A stretch of DNA of 64,000 nt, from positions 558,001-622,000 of the forward strand of contig CAXXTW010000001.1 of assembly GCA_963678255.2 (NCBI GenBank), given 5' to 3'. The DNA is from G963678255 sp963678255. Lineage in GTDB: Bacteria > Cloacimonadota > Cloacimonadia > Cloacimonadales > WRIO01. The notes under the pieces were generated by a model. The model made no database searches. It had not been told where the DNA came from and saw nothing but the letters and a program-made list of their open reading frames with translations. Numbering within the stretch: the first letter of the stretch is position 1; each line of letters starts with the position of its first letter. Below are positions 26,908 through 35,369 of the stretch, piece by piece. Made by a program: the position numbers and the translations under genes.

Positions 26908-27282
26908 GTGCCAACAATAAACCAATTGATCCGTAAAGGACGCACAAAAATTGAAAAGAAAAAGAAAAATAGAGCACTTTCTGCATGCCCTCAAAAACGT
27001 GGTGTTTGTACACGTGTTTATACAACTTCTCCCAAAAAACCTAACTCTGCGCTTCGTAAAATCGCCCGTGTAAGATTAGTTAACGGTATCGAAGTTACTG
27101 CATATATTCCAGGTGAAGGTCATAATCTTCAGGAACATAGCATAGTTTTAGTTCGTGGTGGTCGTGTAAAAGACCTTCCCGGTGTTCGTTATCATATAGT
27201 TCGTGGTGCTTTAGATTGCGCTGGCGTTGATAAAAGAGTTAATAGCCGTTCAAAATACGGTAGCAAGAGACCTAAGAAATAA
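26908..27282 (+). CDS. rpsL: 30S ribosomal protein S12
   Basis: 124 aa from a GTG start after AGGAGGAAAAT (the overlapping ATG is out of frame). Motifs are MPTINQLIRKGR, CPQKRGVCTRVYTTSPKKPN and SALRKIARVRL, and the GEGHNLQEHS loop. The lysine at the streptomycin-sensitive position (PKKPN) is wild type. It is the first gene of the str group and 98 bases after rpoC, probably in the same transcript. Confidence 0.98.
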   Translation: MPTINQLIRKGRTKIEKKKKNRALSACPQKRGVCTRVYTTSPKKPNSALRKIARVRLVNGIEVTAYIPGEGHNLQEHSIVLVRGGRVKDLPGVRYHIVRGALDCAGVDKRVNSRSKYGSKRPKK

Positions 27283-27294
27283 CGGAGGATTTTC

Positions 27295-27765
27295 ATGCCA
27301 AGAAAAGGTAAAGTCATTAAGAGAGAAATATTACCCGATCCAAAATATAAAAGTGTACTTTTAAGCAAGTTTATCAATTGTGTGATGAAACGCGGGAAAA
27401 AAAGTATTGCTGAGAAAATTGTTTACGGTGCATTAGAAATAATAGCTGACAAGACAAAGAAAGACGGTATAGAAGTATTTACTGAAGCATTGAACAATAT
27501 CAGACCATTAGTAAAAGTAGTATCTCGTCGAGTTGGTGGATCAAATTACCAAATACCAATGGAAGTTTCAGAGAAAAATGGAACAGCTATTGCTTTTCGT
27601 TGGATAATTAGTGTTTCACGTGGACGTTCAGAGAAAAATATGAGAGAATGTTTAGCTGGAGAATTACTTTCTGCTTTTAAAAAGGAAGGTACGAGCTTTA
27701 AGAAACGTGAAGATACTCATAAGATGGCTGAAGCTAATAAAGCTTTTGCTCATCTTCGTTGGTAG
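27295..27765 (+). CDS. rpsG: 30S ribosomal protein S7
   Basis: 156 aa, full length. MPRKGKVIKREILPDPKYKS at the start and the RRVGGSNYQIPMEV motif (16S rRNA binding) are typical, as is the end HKMAEANKAFAHLRW. It nucleates assembly of the 30S head. CGGAGG lies 8 bases before the ATG, and it follows rpsL after 12 bases. Confidence 0.98.
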   Translation: MPRKGKVIKREILPDPKYKSVLLSKFINCVMKRGKKSIAEKIVYGALEIIADKTKKDGIEVFTEALNNIRPLVKVVSRRVGGSNYQIPMEVSEKNGTAIAFRWIISVSRGRSEKNMRECLAGELLSAFKKEGTSFKKREDTHKMAEANKAFAHLRW

Positions 27766-27793
27766 AAAAAAAGAAGAAAAAGTTAAAATATAT

Positions 27794-27830
27794 ACATGCC
27801 ACGGGCGTAAGTCCGTGGTATGTTATTATT
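27794..27830 (+). terminator. Terminator-like hairpin between rpsG and fusA
   Basis: An 11-bp stem with one G-U pair (ACATGCCACGG at 27794-27804, CCGTGGTATGT at 27813-27823) and an 8-base loop is followed by TATTATT. It probably works as a partial terminator, because fusA has no obvious promoter of its own. That would lower fusA expression relative to rpsG. Confidence 0.55.
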
Positions 27831-27855
27831 AGAAATTAGATGGTGTAGAGGAATT

Positions 27856-29952
27856 ATGTCTGAATTAACAAATATTCGAAACATTGGAATTATAGCCCAT
27901 ATAGATGCAGGAAAGACCACTACAACAGAGAGAATTCTATTTTATACAGATTCTATCCATAAAATGGGAGAAGTGCATGATGGTAATACAACAACAGATT
28001 GGATGGATCAGGAGAAAGAACGCGGAATAACAATTACTTCAGCTACAATAACCTGTTTTTGGAAGAATAATCAAATAAACATAATTGATACTCCAGGTCA
28101 CGTGGATTTTACAGCAGAAGTAGAAAGAGCTTTAAGAGTTCTGGATGGATCAATAGGGATCTTTTGTGCTGTAGGAGGCGTCGAACCACAATCAGAAACC
28201 GTATGGCATCAAGCAGACAAGTATAATGTACCTCGTATAGCCTATATAAATAAGATGGATCGATTAGGTGCAGATTTTGAAAATGTATTTGATATGATTA
28301 AAAGTCGTTTAACACCCAATGCAATATGTGTCCATTTACCTATTGGTAAAGAGGATAATTTTCGAGGGGTGATCGATTTATTAGAGATGAAAGCATACTA
28401 TTTTGATCAACAAAGTTTTGGCAGGGATTATCATACTGAAGAAATTCCTGATAGCTTATTGGATTCAGCAGAGATAGCACGAGAGGCACTAATAGATAAA
28501 ATTGCAGAGTATGATGATGAATTAATGGAGAATTTTTTAGAAAATATTAAAATCTCTCCCTTAATAATAAGAAGAGCTTTAAGAAAAGCAGTTTTACAGA
28601 ATAAAGTAATACCAGTTTTTACAGGATCTTCATTAAAGAATATCGGCGTGCAACTTTTATTAGATGGAGTAAATGATTTTTTACCTTCACCATTAGATAT
28701 TGAAACAACTATTGCGATAAATAAAGAAAATAATGAAACAGTAGAAGTGAATCCAGATCCAAACAGTAAGTTTTCAGCTTTAGCTTTTAAAGTACAGATA
28801 GACAAATTTGTAGGAAAACTGGTATATATTCGTGTATATTCAGGTTCTTTAAAGAAAGGTGAGATTTTTTATAATCAAACAAATGGTAAGAAAGAGCGAG
28901 CAGCTCGATTATTGCAAATGCAATCCAATCGTAAACATGATATTGAGATTATTAGGGCTGGAGATATTGCAGCGGTAGTAGGGTCTAAGTTTACCATAAC
29001 AGGAGACACAATAACTGAGGATAATTATCCAATAATACTTTCAAAGATGGAGTTTCCTGATTCAGTGATAGCTATAGCAATAGAGCCCAAAACAAAAGCA
29101 GATCAGGATTTATTATCTGATGCATTAATCAGGTTTCAGGAGGAAGATCCTACTTTCAAAGTAAGGCAGGATAAAGATACTGGTCAGACTCTATTAACAG
29201 GAATGGGTGAATTACATCTCGATATTATACTTGATCGATTAAAAAGAGAGTATAATTTGAATTTAACTCAGGGTAATCCTCAAGTAACCTATAAAGAGAC
29301 AATCACAGAAATTTGTGAAGTTACTGAAGAATTTCGAAGAGAATTAAATGGTAAAGTAGCATATGCGAAGATAAAATTAAGATTATTACCATATAATTCA
29401 GAAAATGATAAAAATAATCTTGACAAGAAGAAAAATATCTTTTTAAATAGACTTAAGCCTGAAGTTTTTCCAGAGAATCTAATAAGTGCAATAGAAGAGA
29501 GTGCTTTAAATTCTTGTACAGATGGTCCATTGGTGAGTGGTCAGGTAGAAGGGTTGAAAATTGAGCTTATTGGCGGAGATTACAATCCGACAGAATCTAA
29601 TGACATAGCTTTTCGGATAGCAACAGGGATGGCGGTATCAAAAGGGCTTCATCAAGCTGGTACCACAATAATGGAACCAATCATGTTGGTGACAATAATT
29701 ACACCCGGGGATTTTACAGGAGACATCATAGGTGATGTTAATTCAAAGAGAGGTAAGATACATGAGATTAGGTTACAAAATCTTAAGCAAGAGATTGTAT
29801 CAGAAATACCTCTTAGTGAATTGTTTGGATATTCAACACGAATACGCTCCTTATCTCAAGGGCGGGCAGTTTTTACAATGGAATTTCTTAAGTATGAGAA
29901 AGTTCCTTTTTCTGTTCAACAAAATATTTTAAAGAAGATAAGAGGTTACTAA
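27856..29952 (+). CDS. fusA: Elongation factor G-like GTPase with divergent domain IV
   Basis: 698 aa from the ATG at 27856 (GAGGAATT before it); an upstream in-frame start at 27820 adds 12 residues that overlap the hairpin. The GTPase domain is standard: AHIDAGKTTT (14-23), RGITI, DTPGHVDF, NKMDR. Domains II, III (GMGELHLDIILDRLKREY) and V (LSELFGYSTRIRSL) are also family-like. Domain IV, which enters the decoding centre, is unusual. The usual GGRGQYGH loop reads RRELNGKVAYAK, and the usual SYHDVDSS loop with its translocation histidine reads DYNPTESN. It lies in the canonical fusA position behind rpsG and 15 bases before a STAS gene. It may be an EF-G2-type paralogue. Confidence 0.9.
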   Translation: MSELTNIRNIGIIAHIDAGKTTTTERILFYTDSIHKMGEVHDGNTTTDWMDQEKERGITITSATITCFWKNNQINIIDTPGHVDFTAEVERALRVLDGSIGIFCAVGGVEPQSETVWHQADKYNVPRIAYINKMDRLGADFENVFDMIKSRLTPNAICVHLPIGKEDNFRGVIDLLEMKAYYFDQQSFGRDYHTEEIPDSLLDSAEIAREALIDKIAEYDDELMENFLENIKISPLIIRRALRKAVLQNKVIPVFTGSSLKNIGVQLLLDGVNDFLPSPLDIETTIAINKENNETVEVNPDPNSKFSALAFKVQIDKFVGKLVYIRVYSGSLKKGEIFYNQTNGKKERAARLLQMQSNRKHDIEIIRAGDIAAVVGSKFTITGDTITEDNYPIILSKMEFPDSVIAIAIEPKTKADQDLLSDALIRFQEEDPTFKVRQDKDTGQTLLTGMGELHLDIILDRLKREYNLNLTQGNPQVTYKETITEICEVTEEFRRELNGKVAYAKIKLRLLPYNSENDKNNLDKKKNIFLNRLKPEVFPENLISAIEESALNSCTDGPLVSGQVEGLKIELIGGDYNPTESNDIAFRIATGMAVSKGLHQAGTTIMEPIMLVTIITPGDFTGDIIGDVNSKRGKIHEIRLQNLKQEIVSEIPLSELFGYSTRIRSLSQGRAVFTMEFLKYEKVPFSVQQNILKKIRGY

Positions 29953-29966
29953 TGTTTGGAGGAATT

Positions 29967-30272
29967 ATGGAAATAATGTTGTCATATGATGAAAAAGTAG
30001 CAACAATGAAAGTCGATGGAATCATAACCAGTGATAATTCTTATGTTTTTCAAGAGAAGTTAAATGAAGTATTAAAATCAGATGCAAAGAAACTTGAGAT
30101 TGATTTATCAGCTTGTCGTAATATGAGCAGTATTGGGATTGGAAAATTATTATTGTTTTATAAGGATTTTATTAATCGAAATGGCGAAATTGAAATAGTT
30201 AAATCTTCTCCAGCAGTATATGAGCTATTTACCACAATTAAGTTAAATCAATTAATTAATATTAATTTATAA
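29967..30272 (+). CDS. STAS-domain protein (anti-sigma factor antagonist-like)
   Basis: 101 aa from the ATG at 29967, chosen because TTGGAGGAATT precedes it; the ATG at 29952 lies inside the fusA stop. The whole protein is one STAS domain of the SpoIIAA/RsbV type, with KLEIDLSACRNMSSIGIGKLL at the phosphorylation loop. Position 55 is Ser, where such proteins are phosphorylated, and residue 54 is Ser instead of the usual Asp. Such proteins bind a kinase-type anti-sigma factor when unphosphorylated. The next gene (30293) encodes an ATPase domain of precisely this kinase type, so the two probably interact. Confidence 0.85.
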   Translation: MEIMLSYDEKVATMKVDGIITSDNSYVFQEKLNEVLKSDAKKLEIDLSACRNMSSIGIGKLLLFYKDFINRNGEIEIVKSSPAVYELFTTIKLNQLININL

Positions 30273-30292
30273 TCTGATAATTTAAGGTTATA

Positions 30293-31204
30293 ATGGATTA
30301 TAAAGAATGTAAGATATTAATTGTAGATGATGATATTGATTTATTGGATGCATTAAAGACACTTTTAACAAACTACGACTATCAGGTCGATGTTTCAAAT
30401 AATGTCAATGCAGCCCTTCAAAAGGTAACAACAAACAAATATGAACTGATCATAAGTGACATCGAGATGCCTGGAAGGAATGGACTGGAATTTCTTGAAC
30501 AATTAAAAAAAGGAATGTTAATTGAAATTCCTGTCGTATTGATGACAGGGCATTTATCTGTAGATTATGCCATAGAAGCCGTTCGTCTAGGTGCGGCAGA
30601 TTTTATAAAGAAACCTATTGAAGCAAAGGTTATTTTGAAGTCTATTAATCATCAAATTATCAAAAAGAAGTTACAACAACATCAGCAAAAGTTAGATGAT
30701 AAAATCACAGATTTTCGGGCAACTTTAGATTTTTCTACTTTTGATTATCTAAATCTAAACATTCCAGAGCACATACTAAATTTTATCAGCAAGAATATTC
30801 GAATACCCTTAAAAACAATCAATGAAGTTTCAATTTGTATAGAAGAGATGATCTCAAATGCTTTTTTACATGGAACTTTAGAAATTCCTACAGATATTAG
30901 GAAAAAATCTTATGTAGATTATGTGAATTACATAAATTTATTACTTGATACAGAGTTAGGGAAGAGATCGGTTCTTTGTGATATTTCCTTTCGCAAGCAA
31001 TCAAAATTACTCTCAGTATCAATAAAGGATCAAGGAAAAGGATTTAATCATGAATTCTTTGTACGTAATAATCATCCTTTATTAAATTTCGATTCAGCTA
31101 CCGGTCGAGGTCTCAATCTGATTCAAATCTTATCTGATAAAATCTTTTTTTCTGATAACGGTACGCGTATAACTATTGAAAAGATTCTCTCCGATAATGA
31201 ATAA
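30293..31204 (+). CDS. Response regulator fused to an RsbW-like ATPase/serine kinase domain
   Basis: 303 aa. Residues 1-125 are a REC domain: acidic pair D12/D13, phosphoacceptor D56 in ISDIEMPG, Thr in LMTGH and Lys in IKKPIE. After a helical linker (about 125-150) comes a GHKL ATPase domain: N box EEMISNAFLHG, G1 box IKDQGKGFNH, G2 box TGRGLNLIQIL. There is no phosphorylatable histidine in front of the ATPase domain, so it is not a histidine kinase. It resembles SpoIIAB/RsbW anti-sigma kinases. Combined with the STAS gene 20 bases upstream, the parts form a phosphorylation-controlled partner switch, here gated by an unknown sensor kinase. No sigma factor or PP2C phosphatase is close by. Confidence 0.85.
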   Translation: MDYKECKILIVDDDIDLLDALKTLLTNYDYQVDVSNNVNAALQKVTTNKYELIISDIEMPGRNGLEFLEQLKKGMLIEIPVVLMTGHLSVDYAIEAVRLGAADFIKKPIEAKVILKSINHQIIKKKLQQHQQKLDDKITDFRATLDFSTFDYLNLNIPEHILNFISKNIRIPLKTINEVSICIEEMISNAFLHGTLEIPTDIRKKSYVDYVNYINLLLDTELGKRSVLCDISFRKQSKLLSVSIKDQGKGFNHEFFVRNNHPLLNFDSATGRGLNLIQILSDKIFFSDNGTRITIEKILSDNE

Positions 31205-32033
31205 TGATAATACAATAAAAGATATATTATTAAAATCAGATCAATTTTTTAAAACAAAGGGGATTAAGAATTCAAGATTAGAAGCAGAATTAATTCTCTC
31301 TCATTTTTTAAAACTATCAAGATTTGATTTATATTTAAAATTTGATCAAAATATCTCAGATTCAATGATTCAAATACTTCGAGAAGCCGTAATGTTACGG
31401 TCAAAGCATAAACCCTTGCAATATATTACGCAAACCACTTATTTTCATAAAGCGGAATTATATTTAAATGAGAAGGTGCTGATACCAAGACCTGAAACAG
31501 AACTAATGGTAGAAATGATATTAAAGAATCATTCAGAATCAAGAGCGTTTTTAGATATTGGAACAGGTAGTGGCGCGATCACAATAGCTTTAGCTTTAGA
31601 GATAAAAGGAGCAACCTTTACGGCAGTCGATATTTCAGAAGAAGCTTTGATTGTAGCAAGAAAGAATGCAGAAAATAATCATGTAAATATTAATTTTAAA
31701 CAATCAGATTTATTCAGCTCAACAAACGAGACTTATGACGTAATAATATCAAATCCTCCTTATGTTTCAGAAGAAGAGTATGCTGTTTTAGAACCGGAAT
31801 TATACTATGAACCAAAGTTGGCATTAGTTTCAGATAACAAGGGACTATCTCATATATTTAAAATAATACAAGAGGCACAAAGTCATTTGAATATAGGTGG
31901 ATATTTATATCTAGAAATTGGATCGAATCAGGCAGAGGAAATCAAAGATTTTGCTTGTCAATTTACATATGAATCTATAGAAGTCTTTCAAGATTTAAAT
32001 CAATTTGATAGAATAGTGAGGTTAAAAAAATAA
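31197..32033 (+). CDS. prmC: Peptide chain release factor N5-glutamine methyltransferase PrmC
   Basis: 278 aa from the ATG at 31197, which overlaps the end of the preceding gene by eight bases; no ribosome site is evident there, so translation is probably coupled. An N-terminal helical domain (RLEAELILSHFLKLSR) leads to a Rossmann methyltransferase domain with FLDIGTGSGAITIALA (SAM binding) and the catalytic NPPYVSEEE. It methylates the Gln of the GGQ motif in release factors RF1/RF2. The sequence is full length. murA follows after one base. Confidence 0.95.
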   Translation: MNNDNTIKDILLKSDQFFKTKGIKNSRLEAELILSHFLKLSRFDLYLKFDQNISDSMIQILREAVMLRSKHKPLQYITQTTYFHKAELYLNEKVLIPRPETELMVEMILKNHSESRAFLDIGTGSGAITIALALEIKGATFTAVDISEEALIVARKNAENNHVNINFKQSDLFSSTNETYDVIISNPPYVSEEEYAVLEPELYYEPKLALVSDNKGLSHIFKIIQEAQSHLNIGGYLYLEIGSNQAEEIKDFACQFTYESIEVFQDLNQFDRIVRLKK

Positions 32034-32034
32034 T

Positions 32035-33291
32035 ATGGATAATTTTATTATAGAATGTGAAAAGAATTTAAAAGGTGAAGTGCGTATTAATGGGGCAAAG
32101 AATGCAATATTAGCAATTATGGCTGCCTCACTTTTAACAGATGAAAAAAGTGTTTTACATAATGTTCCCAAGTTAATAGATTTAAAAACAATGGCACATT
32201 TGATGAGAATAATCGGTGCCAGAGTTGATTATGATAATGAAACAATGACTGTTGATTCTGCTCATTGCAGTTATTTTGAAGCACCTTATGAGTTAGTTAA
32301 CAAAATGAGAGCTTCTGTTTATGTATTAGGTCCATTGCTTTCTCGATTTGGAAAGGCAATCGTTGCATTTCCAGGGGGATGTGCAATTGGAAGCAGACCT
32401 GTGGATTTACATTTGATGGCAATGGAGAAATTAGGAGCTCAAATATTAATTGAGCATGGGAATATCATAGCTTCAGCTCCAGAGGGATTAAAAGGAACAC
32501 AAATAGATTTCCCCACATCTAGCGTTGGTGCTACAGCTAACACGCTCATGGCGGCAGTCTTAGCACAAGGAATAACTATAATAAATAATGCAGCTAGAGA
32601 GCCTGAGATTTCACATCTTATTGATTTTTTAATATCTATGGGTGCTAAAATTGAAGGTAAAGATACTACAACATTAACAATAAATGGTGTGGATTCATTA
32701 AAAGGAACTGAGTTTGAAATGATGCCAGACAGAATTGAAGCAGGAACTTTTATATTAGCTTCAGCGATAACTCGTTGTCCGTTAAAGATAACAAACTGTT
32801 CAGCAGAGCACTTAACTGCGTTATTAACAAAAATGGAGCAAGCGGGTTGTCATTTTAAGATAGAGAAAAATTCAATTTTAGTAATTCCTGCCGAAGTTAT
32901 AAAACCAGTAGATATTGTAACAGAGCCTTATCCAGGATTTCCTACAGATTTACAAGCACAATTTATGGTGTATATGGCACTTGCAGAAGGTAAAAGCCAC
33001 ATAACAGATACAATTTTTCCAGATAGATTTATGCATGCAGCAGAACTAAATCGATTACACGCAGATATTAATGTGCGAAATGGTGTTGCTACAATCAATG
33101 GTGTAAAAGAATTAAGTGGTGCTGAGGTTATGGCAACCGATTTAAGAGCAAGTGCTGCATTGGTTTTAGCCGGATTAGTAGCTCAGGGTGAGACAAAGAT
33201 TTCCAGAATTTATCATATTGATAGAGGATATGAAAAAATAGAAGAGAAACTAATAAATATTGGTGCGAAAATACGTCGTACAATAGCTTAA
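32035..33291 (+). CDS. murA: UDP-N-acetylglucosamine 1-carboxyvinyltransferase
   Basis: 418 aa. It catalyses the first committed step of peptidoglycan synthesis, adding enolpyruvate to UDP-GlcNAc. The active-site cysteine is Cys116 in FPGGCAIGSRPVDLH, the usual C115 position and the fosfomycin target; it is Cys, not Asp. N-terminal NGAKNAILAIMAASLL and C-terminal DLRASAALVLAGL are family motifs. A start codon one base after prmC and an 8-codon gap to mnmA indicate a shared transcript. Confidence 0.97.
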   Translation: MDNFIIECEKNLKGEVRINGAKNAILAIMAASLLTDEKSVLHNVPKLIDLKTMAHLMRIIGARVDYDNETMTVDSAHCSYFEAPYELVNKMRASVYVLGPLLSRFGKAIVAFPGGCAIGSRPVDLHLMAMEKLGAQILIEHGNIIASAPEGLKGTQIDFPTSSVGATANTLMAAVLAQGITIINNAAREPEISHLIDFLISMGAKIEGKDTTTLTINGVDSLKGTEFEMMPDRIEAGTFILASAITRCPLKITNCSAEHLTALLTKMEQAGCHFKIEKNSILVIPAEVIKPVDIVTEPYPGFPTDLQAQFMVYMALAEGKSHITDTIFPDRFMHAAELNRLHADINVRNGVATINGVKELSGAEVMATDLRASAALVLAGLVAQGETKISRIYHIDRGYEKIEEKLINIGAKIRRTIA

Positions 33292-33301
33292 TGGAGTCAT
33301 C

Positions 33302-34375
33302 ATGATTTATGCAGTAGCTATGAGTGGGGGTGTTGATAGTTCAGTTTCAGCCTATCTTTTAAAAAAACAAGGTCATCAGGTTATAGGCTTTACAATGGTT
33401 CATTTTGATGATCAGAATCCTCCATATAAAATAGATATATTAAAAAAGGCAGTATCCGATGCAAAGGCAGTTGCTGATCGAATTGGGATAGAACATTATA
33501 CAATTGATTTAAAGGAAGATTTTAGAGCAATTGTTATTGAGGATATGATAAGACAATATCAGGCAGGTTATACACCAAATCCATGTACTTTATGCAATCC
33601 AAGAATAAAATGGGGTAAGTTTGTTGATAAGATTAGAGACTTTATAGAGTTAAACTATCCAGATGCCGGATTTATGATGGCAACAGGGCATTATGCACAA
33701 AAAAAGCTAATTGATGGTTTATCTGCATTAATAAGACCTTTTGATTTGAGTAAAGATCAAACCTATATGCTATGGCGCATAAGCCAAGAACAACTTAGTA
33801 TAACAGAATTTCCATTGTTTGGAATACCAAAATCAGAAGTAAGGGTTTTAGCAGGAGAAGTAGGTTTATCAGTTGCAGAGAAAAAGGATAGTCAGGACAT
33901 TTGTTTTATTCAGGACAAGTATTCAGATTTTATCAGAAATTATATAGACATAAAAGAAGGACCAATATGTTATGAAGACGGCTCTGAGATCGGGAAACAC
34001 AAAGGATTATTGTTTTATACAATTGGCCAACGCAAGGGTCTCCCTGCCTGGAGAAAGCCTCTCTACGTTAAGAATATTAACTCACAGAGTAACACATTAA
34101 TCGTTACAGATGATCAAAATCAATTACAATCAGATTGTTTTAGTATTCATACTTTTAATTTTATTCGTGAAACAATGCCAATCAAGATAGAAGGGTTACA
34201 GGTAAAGGTTCGTTATAATAGTAAAGAAAACGAAGTTAACTTTTTAGAATATCAAGAAGATAGAATAATAGTTCATTTAAAAACTTCAACAGATTCAATT
34301 ACTCCTGGTCAATCGGCAGTTTTTTATAGAGATAATGAGTTGGTTGGTGGTGGTATAATAGAAAAAAACTTATAA
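33302..34375 (+). CDS. mnmA: tRNA-specific 2-thiouridylase MnmA
   Basis: 357 aa. It adds sulfur at C2 of the wobble uridine in tRNA-Lys, -Glu and -Gln. The PP-loop MSGGVDSSV (about residues 7-15), the first catalytic cysteine in NPCTLCNPRIKWG, the MLWRISQ segment and the second cysteine in SQDICFIQD are present, as is the C-terminal barrel with VRYNSKEN and SITPGQSAVFY. The start follows TGGAGTCATC. A DUF523 (TudS-like desulfidase) gene lies two genes downstream. Confidence 0.96.
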   Translation: MIYAVAMSGGVDSSVSAYLLKKQGHQVIGFTMVHFDDQNPPYKIDILKKAVSDAKAVADRIGIEHYTIDLKEDFRAIVIEDMIRQYQAGYTPNPCTLCNPRIKWGKFVDKIRDFIELNYPDAGFMMATGHYAQKKLIDGLSALIRPFDLSKDQTYMLWRISQEQLSITEFPLFGIPKSEVRVLAGEVGLSVAEKKDSQDICFIQDKYSDFIRNYIDIKEGPICYEDGSEIGKHKGLLFYTIGQRKGLPAWRKPLYVKNINSQSNTLIVTDDQNQLQSDCFSIHTFNFIRETMPIKIEGLQVKVRYNSKENEVNFLEYQEDRIIVHLKTSTDSITPGQSAVFYRDNELVGGGIIEKNL

Positions 34376-34385
34376 GGATATAAGC

Positions 34386-35342
34386 ATGAAAGTATTAATA
34401 ACAGGTGGGGCAGGTTTTATCGGTTCTCACTTAACAGAGAAATTGTTAGGGTTAAATTATGATGTTGTTTGTATAGATAATTTTTGTGATTTTTATAATC
34501 CTGAGATTAAAGAAAGCAATGTGTATTCATTTAAAAATAATCCTCGATATCAATTATATAGAGAAGATATTCGGGATTTGAATAAAATGGATGAAATATT
34601 CAAACTGGAAAGACCCGAAATGGTTGTGCATTTAGCAGCTATGGCAGGGGTTCGTCCTTCTATTGAGAATCCATTATTATATCAAGCAGTTAATATTGAA
34701 GGAACTTTAAATCTATTAGAAATGGCAAAGAAATATGATTTAAAAAATTTCGTATTTGCTTCTTCATCTTCAGTGTATGGTAATAATGAGAAAGTACCTT
34801 TTTCTGAGACAGATAGTGTAGATAATCCAATATCACCTTATGCTGCTACAAAAAAAGCAGGAGAATTACTTTGTTATAATTATCACCATTTATATAAGAT
34901 TTCTTTTGCCTGTTTACGTTTTTTTACGGTATATGGACCGAGACAAAGACCCGATCTAGCAATTCACAAATTTACTCAATTGATTTTGGATAAAAAATCA
35001 ATCCAGGTATTTGGAGATGGGTCAACTCAAAGAGATTATACCTATATTGATGATATTTTAGATGGAATTGTCAAATCTATGGGCTATATACAAACAGGGT
35101 TACATTATGAGATTTTTAATTTGGGAGAATCTCAAACGATTTCGTTAAAAGAAATGATAGAAACTATCGAGAATACTTTGGGGATGAAAGCAAAAAAAGA
35201 AGTTAAGCCTATGCAGATGGGTGATGTAAATCGTACTTTTGCAAATATCTCAAAGAGTAAAAAAGTTTTAAGTTACAATCCTACAACTCATTTTAAAGAT
35301 GGGATCAAGAAATTTGTAGATTGGAAGTTAAAGAATTATTAA
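34386..35342 (+). CDS. NAD-dependent epimerase, probably UDP-glucuronate/UDP-sugar 4-epimerase
   Basis: 318 aa, an extended short-chain dehydrogenase. The NAD site is GGAGFIGSHL at the N-terminus, the catalytic YxxxK is YAATKK (about residues 157-162), with Ser residues just before (FASSSSVYG). AGVRPSIENPLLY and RFFTVYGPRQRPDLAI match the UDP-glucuronate 4-epimerase (CapI/LspL) group. Substrate specificity cannot be settled from sequence alone. It probably feeds surface polysaccharide or LPS synthesis. The ATG is 10 bases after the mnmA stop with AAGGATATAAGC before it. Confidence 0.85.
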   Translation: MKVLITGGAGFIGSHLTEKLLGLNYDVVCIDNFCDFYNPEIKESNVYSFKNNPRYQLYREDIRDLNKMDEIFKLERPEMVVHLAAMAGVRPSIENPLLYQAVNIEGTLNLLEMAKKYDLKNFVFASSSSVYGNNEKVPFSETDSVDNPISPYAATKKAGELLCYNYHHLYKISFACLRFFTVYGPRQRPDLAIHKFTQLILDKKSIQVFGDGSTQRDYTYIDDILDGIVKSMGYIQTGLHYEIFNLGESQTISLKEMIETIENTLGMKAKKEVKPMQMGDVNRTFANISKSKKVLSYNPTTHFKDGIKKFVDWKLKNY

Positions 35343-35369
35343 AAATCATCTAGTTTAAGGAAAGAGAAA

